Shown here: positions 1 through 11,871 of the stretch, one piece after another
How the letters are laid out: each line of letters opens with the position of its first letter
Position numbering within the stretch: position 1 is the stretch's first letter
Origin: Ooceraea biroi
Taxonomy: Eukaryota; Arthropoda; Insecta; Hymenoptera; Formicidae
Length of the DNA: 64,000 bases
Assembly (NCBI RefSeq): GCF_003672135.1
Contig: NC_039509.1
Location: 11,046,663-11,110,662 of the forward strand
Direction: 5' to 3'
Position numbers and translations under genes: made by a program
The notes under the pieces: model-generated
Database searches by the model: none
What the model was told of the DNA's origin: nothing
The model's input: the letters and a program-made list of their open reading frames with translations, nothing else

Positions 1-330
1 CGTTCGTCGCGGACAACGACGCCGCGACTCTGGAGAACATGGGGGTGCAGTTGCTCTTCATGGGCAAAATGTACAACACGCCCAAATTTATTGAGGAAGT
101 GGACAAAATAACTGCGTCAGAGGTCAAATCGGTGCGTAGATTTTATTTTCGATATCACAGTATCATTCCATTTATGCGAGCTCGAGTTTTGTATGTACAT
201 GTATGTATAATTTATGTTTTTTTTCTTTACGGTGGTTGTACAGGTGGCTGCGAAAATCGGTGGCGGAAAGCTGTCGATGGCCGCGATCGGCGATTTAGCC
301 ACCGTCCCGTACATCGAGGAACTGAAATAA
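1..330 (+). CDS. UQCRC2: Cytochrome b-c1 complex subunit 2 (C-terminal exons, partial)
   Basis: Partial gene entering from the left edge. Coding runs 1-131 (frame starting at base 3), then a GT-AG intron at 132-243, then 244-330 ending in TAA. The donor is gtgcgt and the acceptor is ttgtacag. The encoded tail reads ...FIEEVDKITASEVKS / VAAKIGGGKLSMAAIGDLAT and finishes VPYIEELK. From memory this matches the C-terminus of the non-catalytic core 2 subunit of respiratory complex III (pattern: AAKKF, then G-x-K-S-x-A-A-x-G-x-L, then P-[FY]-[IVL]-[DE]-E-L). The protein is related to the mitochondrial processing peptidases and sits in the inner membrane. The short tail could in principle be another M16-family paralog such as MPP, but the PYIEEL ending favours UQCRC2. 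An AATAAA lies at 440-445. Confidence 0.75.
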
Positions 331-679
331 TGCGATATTTCTGGGTAGTATCCTTCACCAAACCATCAGTCTTCGAGCTTTTTGTCCGAGATTTAGAGAT
401 TTGTCAGCATTTTACCAGTGTAAAATCTACTTGCAATACAATAAAAAAATAACGTCGCTGTAGCTTGCACAATTGAATGCCTCTCAGATGTCTCATTTAT
501 CTACAACTTGGAGAGAATTAAACTAGATCGGAGAGAAACACGATGCTAAAACTTACAATTAAAATTTCTCGCATACGTCAAACATTATGAAGTAGAAGAA
601 CATGTGAATATAAAAAAAGTGTAACATCTTCACGACGATATCAGATGGAAGAGAATTTATCGCTCATCTGCTTTATAAT
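331..679. other. Tail-to-tail intergenic segment, 3' UTRs
   Basis: This is the 349-bp gap between the UQCRC2 stop on + and the NOL11 stop on -. It is AT-rich with no reading frame of note. It must hold both 3' UTRs. A plus-strand AATAAA at 440-445 is the likely UQCRC2 polyadenylation signal. On the minus strand I found only an ATTAAA, at 678-683, overlapping the NOL11 stop codon. Confidence 0.6.
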
Positions 680-2874
680 TTAATAAAGTTTTATTTCCTC
701 TATAGAGTAAAATTTATTGTGTGTTCTTGACGAGGATCGCAACGGTTTTCCATTGTTGGTTCTGTCTAGTATAGGCCTCAGGTTCTCCAGATCTTGCAGG
801 AACTGAAACTGGAGAAAAAGAATCACGATCTCTATTAAGAAAGGAAGAAGAAAGCAGAATTGCGCGAGGCATTTCCGATGTACTTACGTGCTGTTCCAAG
901 ATCGAGTTCAGCTGATTAAAGAGTTCCAGCACGTGTGCGTCTTGCGACAGCAGGTAGTGTTGGTAGTGAGAATCGAGGAGCACGCAGGACCACTCGTACA
1001 GCTGGTGGTCGCTGGGTTGCGGATTGTCGTCGAGCGAGTCCGTTTCCTCGCTCAGTTTGTCCATCAGATATTCCAGTAGCTTAAGCACCTCGTCGAACGT
1101 CAGACCGGTTTTCAGATGCGGTAGCAGAGAAACGCCAGAGTAGCCGATGCTGAGTACCTTCGCGAGGAAGGCGTTCCTCGAGTAGGGACTGCTGGCTTTC
1201 GATATACTGTCGGTCGTACCGTTTTGCACCGGCACGAATACCTTATCCGGACTTTTCAGAGCGAACGCCAGGAGGTCCACCAGCAACTTCTCCGGCAGGT
1301 CTTTGAACGTGTCGAGGCACCAGCAGATCGACGCGATGTCCTTAGACTCCATCAAGCTCGGGATCAGCGTCTCCTGTATCGCTGCGTCGCTCCAGCCTTC
1401 GTTCAAGTAGACGTGAATCTGTTTCGCGATGTTCGAGGGTATTCGGCTTAACGAGTTCTTCGCGCGCGGTCGGCCCTTGTCCCACTGAGCCACCATCGCG
1501 TCCTGTATCACCATGATGTCGTCCGCGTCCTTCTCGTTGCTCTCGTTCTTGAAGCGCAACGAGGAGCCGAGCATAGCGGATATCCGCTGCGGCGCAAGGT
1601 GGTAGGGTGCGATCGCGAGATGCCTGTTCGCGGCTAGCAGCAACTTATCCTCCACCTTCCACAGCTTGGCGTCGTTCGTGTAGAGCTTCAGCTTCTGTGC
1701 CGCCTGCACCAATTTGAATTGTACGTTGTATATCATCAGTACCGCCCCTTCGTCGGTGACGTCGGCGCCGTAGACCGCTATGGTTGTCTCGTTCAAGTGC
1801 GTTATGACCGCAGGATACCTCGTGTTTATATTGGTGATCACGCTGATCAGCCTAGTGGACTCCGGATCGGTGGACGTTCCCGTGAGGAAGTGGCTGTACA
1901 ATCTACCGTGTGACCCTGAAATGGAACCAATAAATGACTTTAATATCGTGAATACAAAGAAATGGATAAAGGTACAAAAATCAAACTCACATAAAGTTAA
2001 CAAATACGCGTTATTCTTGTAATGGACTACCGCGTGTCCCACGAGGTCCTCCGACCTGCGCTTCAATTCTATCCTCCTGACGGTGTCTGCTCTCTCCAGG
2101 CAGGTTTCGTCCTCCAACCTGAACACCACGCAGTTATGAACGTCTTCCACTTTTGTCAGGCAGAACAGGCTCGTCTTTCCGTTCAACTGTATCAGCTGAC
2201 AGCCCAACAGCTTCTCGTTAGTCCTGATCACGCCCTTGCTCGCCCAGGTCTTCCTGTTCTCGATCGCCCACTCTAAGGAAGCTGTGGCGCCGTTCAGCTG
2301 GATCAGCACTGGTGGTGCATCGTCGCGCGGTAGAATGGCGTAAAGGGGAGACTGGAACTTGTATCCCTTCACACTGTTCAGGTCCGTCTCCTCCTCCAAC
2401 CAGACCCGTATCCTCCTCTCGTTGAAGACTGCGGCGTAGCGCTGCTTGGACCTGTCGTAGATTACCTGCGTCGTCAGCTTCTCTTTGCTGGACCAGCTGC
2501 TGATCTGCTTCAGGTCTTGAAGCTGAAAGTACGCGCGAGTCATTCAATTATGGAAATAATTAGCAAAATGCCGTGGTTCATCAAGGTAACATCAAGGCTG
2601 TAGTTCAGTTGATGTTTCAATGTTTTAAAACACTTTCCTCTCTTTCCTCCTTTTTATTTGAAAGAAGGAAAAGGATAGAAAGTGAAGTACTGGAGAACTT
2701 GAAACGTCAACTGGATTAGAACCCAGGTAATATCTTCTGGTTTCTAACCTTATACCGTATCACTATGTTGCCGAGGGTCACTATCGCACAATCCGGTTCC
2801 TTGTCTTTCTCGACGCCCAGACTTTGCTGGTCGACGAGCGGACACAGCGTGTAATATGCCTTGAGCTTTGCCAT
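680..2874 (-). CDS. NOL11: Nucleolar protein 11 (NOL11) homolog
   Basis: Four coding exons on the minus strand: 2749-2874, 1991-2522, 888-1915 and 680-808. They sum to 1815 nt, giving 604 aa. All introns are GT-AG and phases agree. NOL11 acts in the small-subunit processome (t-UTP) for rRNA transcription and early 18S processing in the nucleolus. Similarity recalled from human NOL11 runs the whole length. The N-terminal beta-propeller part has LGNIVIRYK / LQDLKQISSWS and LYTNDAKLWKVEDKLLLAAN. The helical C-terminal domain has SLLPHLKTGL and LYEWSCVLLDSHYQHYL, and the last exon ends NKFYSIEEIKLY. Human NOL11 is about 719 aa, so this one is shorter, mainly in the middle. A plain open frame would read through the intron at 1916-1990 and past the donor at 887, so the apparent tail near 714 is intronic. 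The first intron (2523-2748) contains a small foldback repeat. Confidence 0.88.
2586..2733. repeat. Short foldback MITE, copy 1 (NOL11 intron 1)
   Basis: About 148 bp whose two ends are inverted copies of each other. The left end reads gtaacatcaaggctgtagtt and continues cagttgatgttt. The right end is the reverse complement of a similar block containing gaaacgtcaactgga. The centre is a purine/pyrimidine hairpin (ctttcctcc ... gaaggaaaagg). A second, diverged copy lies at 22475-22607, so this is a dispersed element and not chance symmetry. It carries no coding capacity. Confidence 0.6.
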
Positions 2875-4884
2875 TCTCGGAACATATAGAGAGCTTGAGA
2901 AAATTTATCCTGTCATATATTTACAAGACGTGCGCACTAACAAACACGTGTTGCTGCATGCTGCGAGCACAATGCAGAAGTTGTAGAACCGCAAGCGCGA
3001 GCGGTCGTTAAATTTCACCTAGATGCCCTCTGTTCAGTCGTTGATAATTTAGTTTCCTACGTTACCAACATTTACTTCTTTATTATCGATTGGAATCATG
3101 TCAATGTATCGATTATAAATTTCTCAAACTTGGCGCGAGAAGATCCACTCATTGTTCATTATGTTCATCAATGCGATAGAATTAGGTGTGTAAATATCTC
3201 CTTTTCTTCATTATTGATGCTAAAATGTTAAATGTCGAACATCTAGTTTTGAAATTACGTGTATTCTAATAGGAAGAAATAGGTAAGAAAGCAAAAGATC
3301 CTTGTTTTTAATAATTTTATATTACATTTCCTGTATCTAAAATAATCATTTGGCATTGAAAAATTGTAAAAAAATAGTAAAGGAATGGAAAAAAACAGTA
3401 CGGGAAGAACTGTTAAAGATAGACGCGATATACAATGCTAGAAAGCAAAAAGCACAACTTTGACTCGGGAGGAGCGAAAAGATACCGCTTTATCGAGCGA
3501 TTTAAGGTGCTAATAGATCGTCCCAGAAGGCAGATGCGAGTTTTGCAGATGTGCGACCACCCACCGCCGTTCCCGCCCCGAGACGGAACGTGAACGTCTC
3601 AATTGTGTCGATGGTCCCTACGTGCGTGGCTGCGAGCGGCCGATAAAGGAATCGAAATCGAGAAAAACCGGCGGACAATATGAGAAAACGGGCTCCTCCG
3701 CTCTCCCCCAGTCCCCACCTCGCCGCATTGTGCAGCGGACCGGATCGCTTTTAGACGTAAGATCCCTTTCAAGTCCGGAGTCCGAATAAAGACGCGCCCG
3801 TTGTCAAACGGAGGCTAATCGTAATGCGTTCCGCCCCTAATTCACCTTTCAATTCCGGCCGATCGCGCCGATCTGCATGACGACTATGACGTCGAACGCG
3901 GCTGCTCTGGTCGCGGCTGCCCTTCCCTAGTGGCATGTCTCTTCGAGTGTGGATTTTCTGACGTCTCTTCACAACGGATTCGGATCAGGTTGAAAAGTTT
4001 TATTTTTAAAATATTTAAATTTTTCTCCCTTTCTTCTTTCTTCATTTCAGTTTTCTTAGCTCTTCCATTCGCGCGTCGAATCAATTTTATCAAAGCAATT
4101 GCTTCTTTTTGTACCTTCTGTTGCAGCGCAGAAGAGGGTTAAGTATAGTTTTAGCTTTTCTATATTATTAAATTTGCGTCTTGTTCATAAAGATATATTT
4201 AAGGGTTGATATATGCTTCTGATTTTTTTCTTCTTTCTTTCTTCTTCTCGCAGTGGGCTCATTTTTTTATTACATCAGAAATATCATTCTGTTCGAGCTC
4301 ACAACTTCTTCTCGATCGGGACAACCTGTTGTCGAGATTTCGTGCGTCCTGGCGCACGCCAACCGTAGTTTATACAGATGTTCCCAAGAGCGCGGTCCAG
4401 TCTGGCGCTAGCCAGGAGGGAGAAAAATCTCTGCGTTCTCAGGCGGAGGACTCAGTGGGGCACTGTGCCACCAAGTCGGGGCGCTGTATAAATCTATGAA
4501 GCGGGAACCCTCGCAGCGGGATTCGGTCCGATTCTCAGAGAGCCCGGGGAAAGATGAGAATGTGTTTAGTTTCTCCCTTCGGTTGCTTCGGTCCCCCGCT
4601 GGATCGGGACTTGGTAGGATCGAGCCAAGGGAGCTGCCGGAGTGGGGGTGAGACTATATAATCTTGGGGTAGGTCGCCGAAGAAACGAGTCCTCCGAAGA
4701 GAAGACGCGTGTGCCGCGTCGTGCAGCGCGAGGGCGGATTTGCTCGCGTCTAGTGGTGAAAATCCGAAGCCGAAGAAAGAGTGCACCTGGAAATGCCTGG
4801 ATTAATTGGTCACGCTCGTTATTAATTGGCAGAAGAATAGAAGAAATTGTGAAATAGAAGAAATTGTGTGAAATTGCTCTAACA
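2875..4884. other. Divergent intergenic region, NOL11 / APCDD1 promoters
   Basis: Head-to-head spacer between the NOL11 start on - and the APCDD1 start on +. The NOL11-proximal part (2875-3400) is AT-rich. 3530-3760 and 4300-4800 are GC- and CpG-richer and probably carry promoter and 5' UTR sequence. A TATA box is present at 4487-4493. No ORF here resembles a known protein, and the overlapping open frames on both strands around 4500-4900 look like by-products of GC-rich DNA. Confidence 0.5.
4487..4493 (+). promoter_or_regulatory. Candidate TATA box of APCDD1
   Basis: The sequence tataaat lies in a GC-rich context (gcgctgtataaatctatgaa). It is about 390 bp upstream of the APCDD1 initiation codon. 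Transcription would then begin near 4515-4520, giving a 5' UTR of about 365 nt. The assignment rests only on motif and position. Confidence 0.4.
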
Positions 4885-7659
4885 ATGGCGCTCATCGTTG
4901 TCATCAGTATTCTGTTAATGAGTAAGTATCCGTGAAACCGTTTAAATGAACTTTTGATACTGGGAGCTCTTCCGCGTGCTTATAAAATATAATAAGTGAT
5001 CAAACTGTAAATATGTTTGACCTGGTATATTATAAATTTAACGATTCGTCAAGCATTGATTTATGTCGTGATATAAAAGTTTTTGATATCGCTCTTACGT
5101 ATCATATAAGAAAGTGTTAAGGCAAAAGGGAACGCGGAGCATTCCGATATTTAGAAAAGAGGAAGCTACATATGTGCACGAGATAGAAACACACGAGTCA
5201 CACGTGTGCTCGCGATGATGAGGCGATACAAACCGCGATGTAACGCAGCAGATGTAAAAGCGTGGAGCGAACCGTAAAAATCGTTTCATTTTGGAAACAA
5301 AACAATTTCACACTCTTCTATCTTTACAAAATTCTTACCTTTGCTTAAAGCAACATTTGGAATTTTGGAAAAATCGAATTTCTTACGTCGACCTAATAAT
5401 TTAATTTCTTCACTTTTTGCATAGGAATTCTTCAAGTTTAATTTGAACGTATTGTTGTAAGTGTCGAGAGCGTGTTCGTCTCTAGCAAACCAGCCGTGTT
5501 GCATTACCAATCGCCGTCCAAGTTCCAATGCACGGCTGGAATACCAATTGCAACAATAACACCACGATAAAAGAAGGAACGGCGAACGATGAAGAAGCCG
5601 CGCGACGATCGAATACTAAACAGCCGTGAGAGCATACCGAACTGCGCTGCCCTCTCTCGCAATTTCTTCTTTCAATTAGCAATTTCCTATTGTAGGATAC
5701 GTTTCTTTGCCTGGCACGCGGTGGTATTTCGCTTTATTATGCGTGCCAATTGCGTGCGAGTCAACCCCTGAGCGCTGCGCGTGTGCGAACGAACTTGGAT
5801 TTAATGAACGAGCATCAATTAATTGAAAAAGTTTATCCGAGTTTTATGTTTATTAATCTAAGAAAATACTTTTTGACCAATCTGCTATTGATAAAGTTAC
5901 AAAAAATGTACTTGTATTTAGATTTTCATAAAAATTGTCAAGTCTTATGAATTGTAAAGTCTTACAAGTTTGATATTAAACAATTAACTCGAATCTAGCT
6001 CCTTCCATAATCACGCGCGAAGTCGAACCAGATCTTTTATCTGTATGATAAATCATTCTGCTAATTTGCGTGTACTCACTATCGCACGTTCGCCCATTCT
6101 CGACATTAAGTATAAATCTATCAACACACCAAACAAATCCGTTCTTAATTCATCGGAATCGGAAGATTGCAACTTCTGACGCGCGTCTGCTTGCTTTGGA
6201 TCATAGTGACAATGCGAACGTAAATTGAGAATGCGCAATCTCAAGATAAACGGGAGACGTATTTGAAAAGCGATTTTCAGAGCAGCCACAAATTGACTCA
6301 TTGCATTCTTTTACTCAGGGTTCTAATCGGGCACGGGAAGATTTTCCAAGTCAACTTTAGGTAATAGGTAATCGATCTTTGTCGCGTGCGACACGGTCCG
6401 GTCCCTCGCAGCGGGGATCTCAGAATTGTCAAACTTGGAGCTCCCACGGTGAGAATCGCGGAACAAAGAGCAACTTGTCACATCGCCGGAAAGCACATTC
6501 GATCATGGGCCAGGTAACAGGAGGCCCAAGATCTTTCTTATCGATGAACGTATCGCCGAGCCGAGCATAGCGCAATGTGGATGAACGCATTCATCTTTTT
6601 TTCCGTCTTTCTGCTCGGCTTTTAAATCTTGAGCAAACTCGCGACGGGTGGGCCCCCCGTTTACCTGGCGGCTCGTGTCGTGATCGGGAGTCCGTACCTA
6701 CGTGTGTCCTCGCGTGTCAGCCAGTCTCTTCGGCCGTTCACCTTGTCAATTGTACAAAGAGGCATTCCTGAGATTTTGCTGGTTGTCCGTATTTACTTTG
6801 CACTTAATTTTCATGCCGTTTGTCTTGCAGCCGGAACGAATCGAGTCCTGACCGAGGAGGATCCAGAGAGCGTAGGAAATACGCAATGTGACGCGGCCAT
6901 CAAGCAAATCGCGGAAGAGGACCTTGCGACGATCATCGACGACAGTTCCTCCAGATTGCACTCTACGTGGCTGTCGCAAGAGTAAGACGATCGCTCTTCT
7001 TTCACGAAGTGTCGTTACATGAAGTAACATGAATTAAACAAATATGTTTAAATCACTTTCTCTCGTAGGTGCGAGGTGCGAGCCGGCCCGGAATACATCA
7101 TCAGAAAGTACATGTTCTTCAACAACGGCACGTTTCTCCTGTGGCGTTACCATTACGCCGAGGAATCGTGCAGTATAGCGACGCATACTGTTGCTATCCG
7201 TGGTTTCATTAAACTGCTAGGATCGTCTACCGTGGTTTCCGGTGCTACCGAGACGAATTTTCATGTGGACGCCGTTAATATTATACCTCTGAATCGACAG
7301 GTAAACGCTCCCCATACAGCACAGAACCTTCCAGATATATTGCAACAACGTTACAACATTGCAAGTTGCAATGTAATGTAACAGAGATGTTACAGAAATA
7401 TTGAAATTGTAATATAACATTAACAATATTTCAGAAATATTGAAAAAAATAATACTATCAATTAACGCTAAATGAACATGAAAAATGTAATTTTAATGTA
7501 TTAATTTATATAAGACGTACATATGGATTTACAAATTTATGTTTGTGATTATTAGGAAGACAGATATTATTGTTTGAAAAGGAATTAATAAAACAATTTC
7601 TATTTTTGTTATTTTATAAAAATAAAAATAGGAAGATAAAATGAGAAATTAAATAATGT

Positions 7660-7704
<45 letters not shown>

Positions 7705-10700
7705 CTATGTGTCGGTGTGCGCACATAGACACATAGATTGTGTGCGTCGCGAGACTATCTTCACTTCATCTCTATAGCCATGCTACGGTCCGGCATGCTA
7801 CCAATGCAAGTGTCAATGTAGATGTTTCTGGCATTAAAGTGAATGAAGTCACTCTATTGGAGTGTGTGGCGACTCGGCGCCTAACAACCGGCAGCCAGTC
7901 GACCACTATGCGGAGCGAGGCGTAATCACAAACATTCCCGATACGCGAGATAACACCACAAAACAACGATAGAGGGTGAATTCGCAGAATCGTTACTCGC
8001 AATTAAAACTTCCCCCGGCTGAGGATATAAGGACCGCGAAGATGAAGAGCCGACACACTTGCAATATTTTTTAGCCCCCCCCCCCCCCCCAAAACGTAGG
8101 TCTGGCTACGCCACTGAATAGATATTATAGATATTATAATATTCATAATTGCATCGTGAGTCAGTACGCGACAAAGACTCAAGCGGATATAAACTATAAA
8201 GATCCGTATCGTTCGATCTCATCTTTGCTGCTTATAGAGATCCAAGATATTCGTCTTTTTTTTCTTAGTCCTAGTCGTAAAATCGTCTTTCCGCGTTTGT
8301 TTAATAACTTATTATTAGGAAGTCAAATTATTAGGAATCGTTATGCACGAGGATGCTTGGCTCAGCATCTTCGCTGACACAAAAAGAATCCTAAAATAAA
8401 AAAGTATTCCAAATAGCGCCATCATAAAAATATATGCCAAAACGTGAAATTTCGATAATAAAATAGAAAATATAAATATACGTACAAATTACACTCAACC
8501 TATCGGTTAATTGTTTCTTTTGCGCTTGCTGCTTCTACGTATGAAAATATTACGTGTGATAAAAAAATTTATTTGATTAATAACAGACAGTAAGTAATAT
8601 GGGGTATACATACAAATCTATCGGTGCAGAAGACACACTGGTAGATGCGCACGGTTTGCTGTGCGCTGTGGAATGTGTACTCGCAGGAAACGACCCAAAA
8701 TTCGCATTTACACTCAACCTACCGGTTGATTGTTTCTTTTCCCATAAACCGCAAAGTGTTAATGGGTTTGCAATTAAACCAATTTCTAGTTGAAGTGCCG
8801 TCTCCTGAACATTTTATTGTAAACATTTCATTGAAGACCTCTGTTTTGAAAAAATTATATCTCCAATCAAATTCAAACACTTACCGCTGCACTTTTCCTT
8901 CCAAATTTGAGCATAGCTCTTCCTTTCTTCGCAGATGATAAGACTTCCACATCTCCATACTATAAAAAATAACAAAACGATGTCTGATATGCAATTACAG
9001 TGTTTAGATTAAAGCATGTATGTGTGTGTGCATTACATATCTTGATATAAAAATTATTTATTTTACCTTTGAAAACAGTTGGTGCAAGTTATCGTAATTA
9101 TATCCACCATTGGAAGAATCGCCTTGTTTAACTTTCCATTCGATTTTAATTATAAATTCTCCGACATCCGATTAAAAATTTTTTGAGCCTTGTTACTCCC
9201 TAATCTGCCTGTGCATAAAGGTCTTCTCTTTCTCGATTTGGAGCACCTTTACTCTCTCCTTTTCTACTCGTGCTTTTTTGGCCTAGATCAACTCGCAGCT
9301 CAACTATTCTGACAGATCTGTTCATGTAAAATAAATTTAATAAATTTAGTAGGCAACAAATTGTAAAAATTACAAATTATAAATTAAACTATAAACTGAT
9401 TTATATAATAATATATAATAATAATAGATAAATGATATATTTAAAATTTACATAATATTTATATTTCTTATTAGTAAAAATATTCTAAAATATTTTAAAA
9501 AGACATAAACGTCCTTAATTTTCCTTCAAAAATTTTGCAGGTTGCCCACAAGTTCGGGCACAAACTGAACCTGGTTTGCGGTCCCCAACCGAGATGGCGA
9601 CCTTACGTCCCCGAGCTGATCTATGAGCAGCCTCGACAGGACTCACCATTCTGGCAGGGCCCGGTCTACAACTCTCTGCAGGCGTATTCGCCCGCGAAGA
9701 AACGATTAGGCTTGCAGTGTCTGGAACCATTTGGAATTGAGTTCTCCGAGTTGAAGCTATTGAGAGTGCAGAAGAAACAACTTGGACCGCCTGGCGACAC
9801 TTTGTATTCTGGGCCTCGTTATCAGCTTTTCCTAGCTAGTCCCGCACCCAATGTGCATTCTCGCTGGAATCACAAGCCGACGTCATTGCAGCCCACGGCG
9901 ATGCTCCGCTCTGACACAGTACGTAAAGTTATTATTATTATTATTATTACGTTCATATAAATCATATTTATTATAACAATAATGATATATTATAGGTGAA
10001 CGGTTGTCCGATATGCGGCAGCGTGATTCGGGCCACCGAATACAGCCCACCCCTTCTTCACGAGGTGGCGGCCCTACCCGCGCTGATCGGAGGTTACTGG
10101 CATAGTGACAGATGCGAGAGTTCTCAGGGCGGCATCTGGCTCAAACGGCAACTTCAGATACACTCGGGGGATAAACTGTGGACCGGTCAATGGGATTATT
10201 ACGATGATCCTCAGTGCACGATACCGCTGTACGCGGTGACCGCAGCTGGAAGCTACGTTCAGCGGGCTGGCAGGCAACGGCGTCACGAGGAGACCGATGA
10301 GCAGACTTTTCTCGACTACTTCCGCAACGTCAACGCTTCTCGCAGGTTGTTGTTCAAGAGAAGTGTGAGCGATAATGCAGCTAGGATCACCCGAAGTGGT
10401 CTCTATCGAAATAACTTGTACGCTGCAAGTAGATTGTCGAAAAGAGTTGCTGTAAGAGGCAAAAGAGCAAAAAGACAGAAGAAGAGATCGCTGAGCGATA
10501 ACGTTTATCAGATCTTGCACGACGCCAAGTCCTCCACGATCCAATCAAGATTTGCGGCCATGCTGCGAGGTCATCAGGCGTACGACGCCACCACCAAGAA
10601 ACCTTCCTCCAACTGGATCGCGCCTTCCGGTACGACAGAATTGGATCTACACATCGCCGAGAGCATTCTGATTCCCGGAGACGTGATGCCCACTCGTTGC

Positions 10701-11039
10701 GGCGCCGATCGGCCGGGTGCGCCGCTGATCAACTGGTCGAGAAATTGCATTCCACGTGCCATCGAGGCACCCTCGACTTTAGGGCTGCGAGCCAAGCTGA
10801 GCGTCAATTGGACCGGCCAGTACATCCTGCTGTTAGGTTCGCGAGACGACAACATGTGGGATGCTCCTCTGCGTCAATGTGCGCAAATTTCACCCCACAA
10901 TTCCGTCCTGCAGGCGCATCTCCGCAGGAGCGTCGGTCTTCGTTTCGGATTGCTCTCGGTCGCGACGACAAGCCGGATCTCCGGTTGGTTGCTCCTCTCG
11001 CAAGTTTTACTGTGGTGCGCGTATTATCTGGCACGGTGA
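4885..11039 (+). CDS. APCDD1: APCDD1-like Wnt-pathway inhibitor
   Basis: Five coding exons: 4885-4921, 6831-6981, 7069-7300, 9541-9918 and 9996-11039. They give 613 aa with consistent phases. APCDD1 is a membrane-tethered glycoprotein that dampens Wnt signalling at the cell surface. Exon 1 supplies a hydrophobic signal sequence (MALIVVISILLM). The first APCDD1 domain begins WLSQECEVRAGPEYI and includes GATETNFHVDAVN. A CPICG motif follows (CxxC), then the second domain with GGYWHSDRCESSQGG, WTGQWDYYDDPQC and FAAMLRGHQAYD. The C-terminus has a hydrophobic stretch (ISGWLLLSQVLLWCAYYL), as expected for a membrane or GPI anchor. Human APCDD1 is about 514 aa. The extra length includes a basic insertion of roughly 90 residues inside the second domain (KRVAVRGKRAKRQKKR). 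Intron 1 (1.9 kb) and intron 3 (2.2 kb) are large and repeat-bearing. Confidence 0.9.
7663..7699. repeat. (TA)n microsatellite in APCDD1 intron 3
   Basis: Pure alternating TA of about 37 bp inside intron 3. It is a simple-sequence tract with no further structure. Confidence 0.9.
8075..8115. repeat. 16-C homopolymer followed by a degenerate TE-like motif
   Basis: A run of 16 C residues at 8075-8090 is followed by aaaacgtaggt and then ctggctacgccactga. Such a C tract beside a ggctacgccactg-like motif resembles the edge of an old transposable-element copy, but no element boundaries could be defined. The C run may also be an assembly weak point. Confidence 0.35.
8489..8740 (+). repeat. 33-bp motif repeated twice in APCDD1 intron 3
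   Basis: 8489-8521 and 8708-8740 share 31 of 33 bases (core ttacactcaacctaycggtt). The copies are 219 bp apart with unrelated sequence between them. The origin is unknown; either a local duplication or the ends of an old insertion would fit. Confidence 0.55.
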
Positions 11040-11871
11040 TATCGGCCGACCAAGCCGCTATCTTCGCCGAGAGAAACTTTTAGAGCACGTAGGTGCGAGA
11101 GGAATCTTGGTTAAATACATGACGTTCAAACATAGACTCTCTGGAAAATTCCATAGGATCATAAGTTTGTATATGTGTAAATAGGGTTGGAGAAATATGG
11201 CGATAAAAAATTATTAAATCGATCATCAATTTCGGTATTTTGTTTCCGCTTAATATATTTTTACAAAAGTATCGTATCGATCAAATAAGAGGAATAAAAT
11301 TTAAGTAAATCGGTGACCGAAAGCACTAACAATAATCATGTATTATAAGTTTGTAATTTTTTTTATATTATTTTATTGTACATTAGAATTGATGCACATA
11401 CGTATATCTGCAATTAGTTGTAATTTAATAAACTAGGTCAAGCTATCGACGATCAAGTCACTCGATCGAATAATAATAATCGAGTCATAGTCTTTTAATT
11501 CTTCGTGCATTCCATTCCATCCTTTCGGTTCCTCTTAAATCACGCAAATCTAGTTATCTTCGAGCTTCTATGTATAATTCACTACCTTTTTTCCTTCGCA
11601 CTTTCCGTACATTCCGATCGTCATTAATCAAGACGTACCTTTCGTAATCGAGTCCCGCGTGTACGTTATCATGTAAGTCGTAAATTAATCTCACGGTGAA
11701 ACGGTAACGAGATATTGCAAGTCAGCGTCTTCGTCCACGAGTCTTACGCCTGATCAGATTTAACGGGCGCGAAGAATGGGAAGAGTTCCGTACCGTGAAT
11801 CGCATTCTCCCTTTGATATCCGTAGGAAAAGGATCGTTCATTGATACTTTCAACAGCGCAAGGGAGAAGCG
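11040..11871. other. APCDD1 3' UTR and SLC5 upstream region
   Basis: 832 bp between two same-strand genes. The first half is AT-rich 3' UTR-like sequence with AATAAA-type signals near 11292 and 11427. The second half is less AT-rich and should hold the promoter and 5' UTR of the symporter gene. No protein-coding signal or other structure seen. Confidence 0.5.

Noticed and set aside
714..886. Apparent C-terminus of NOL11 reading through to 714
   Set aside because: A strong donor (gtaagta) at 887 and a last exon at 680-808 encoding the conserved end ...FYSIEEIKLY show this stretch is intron read in the wrong frame.
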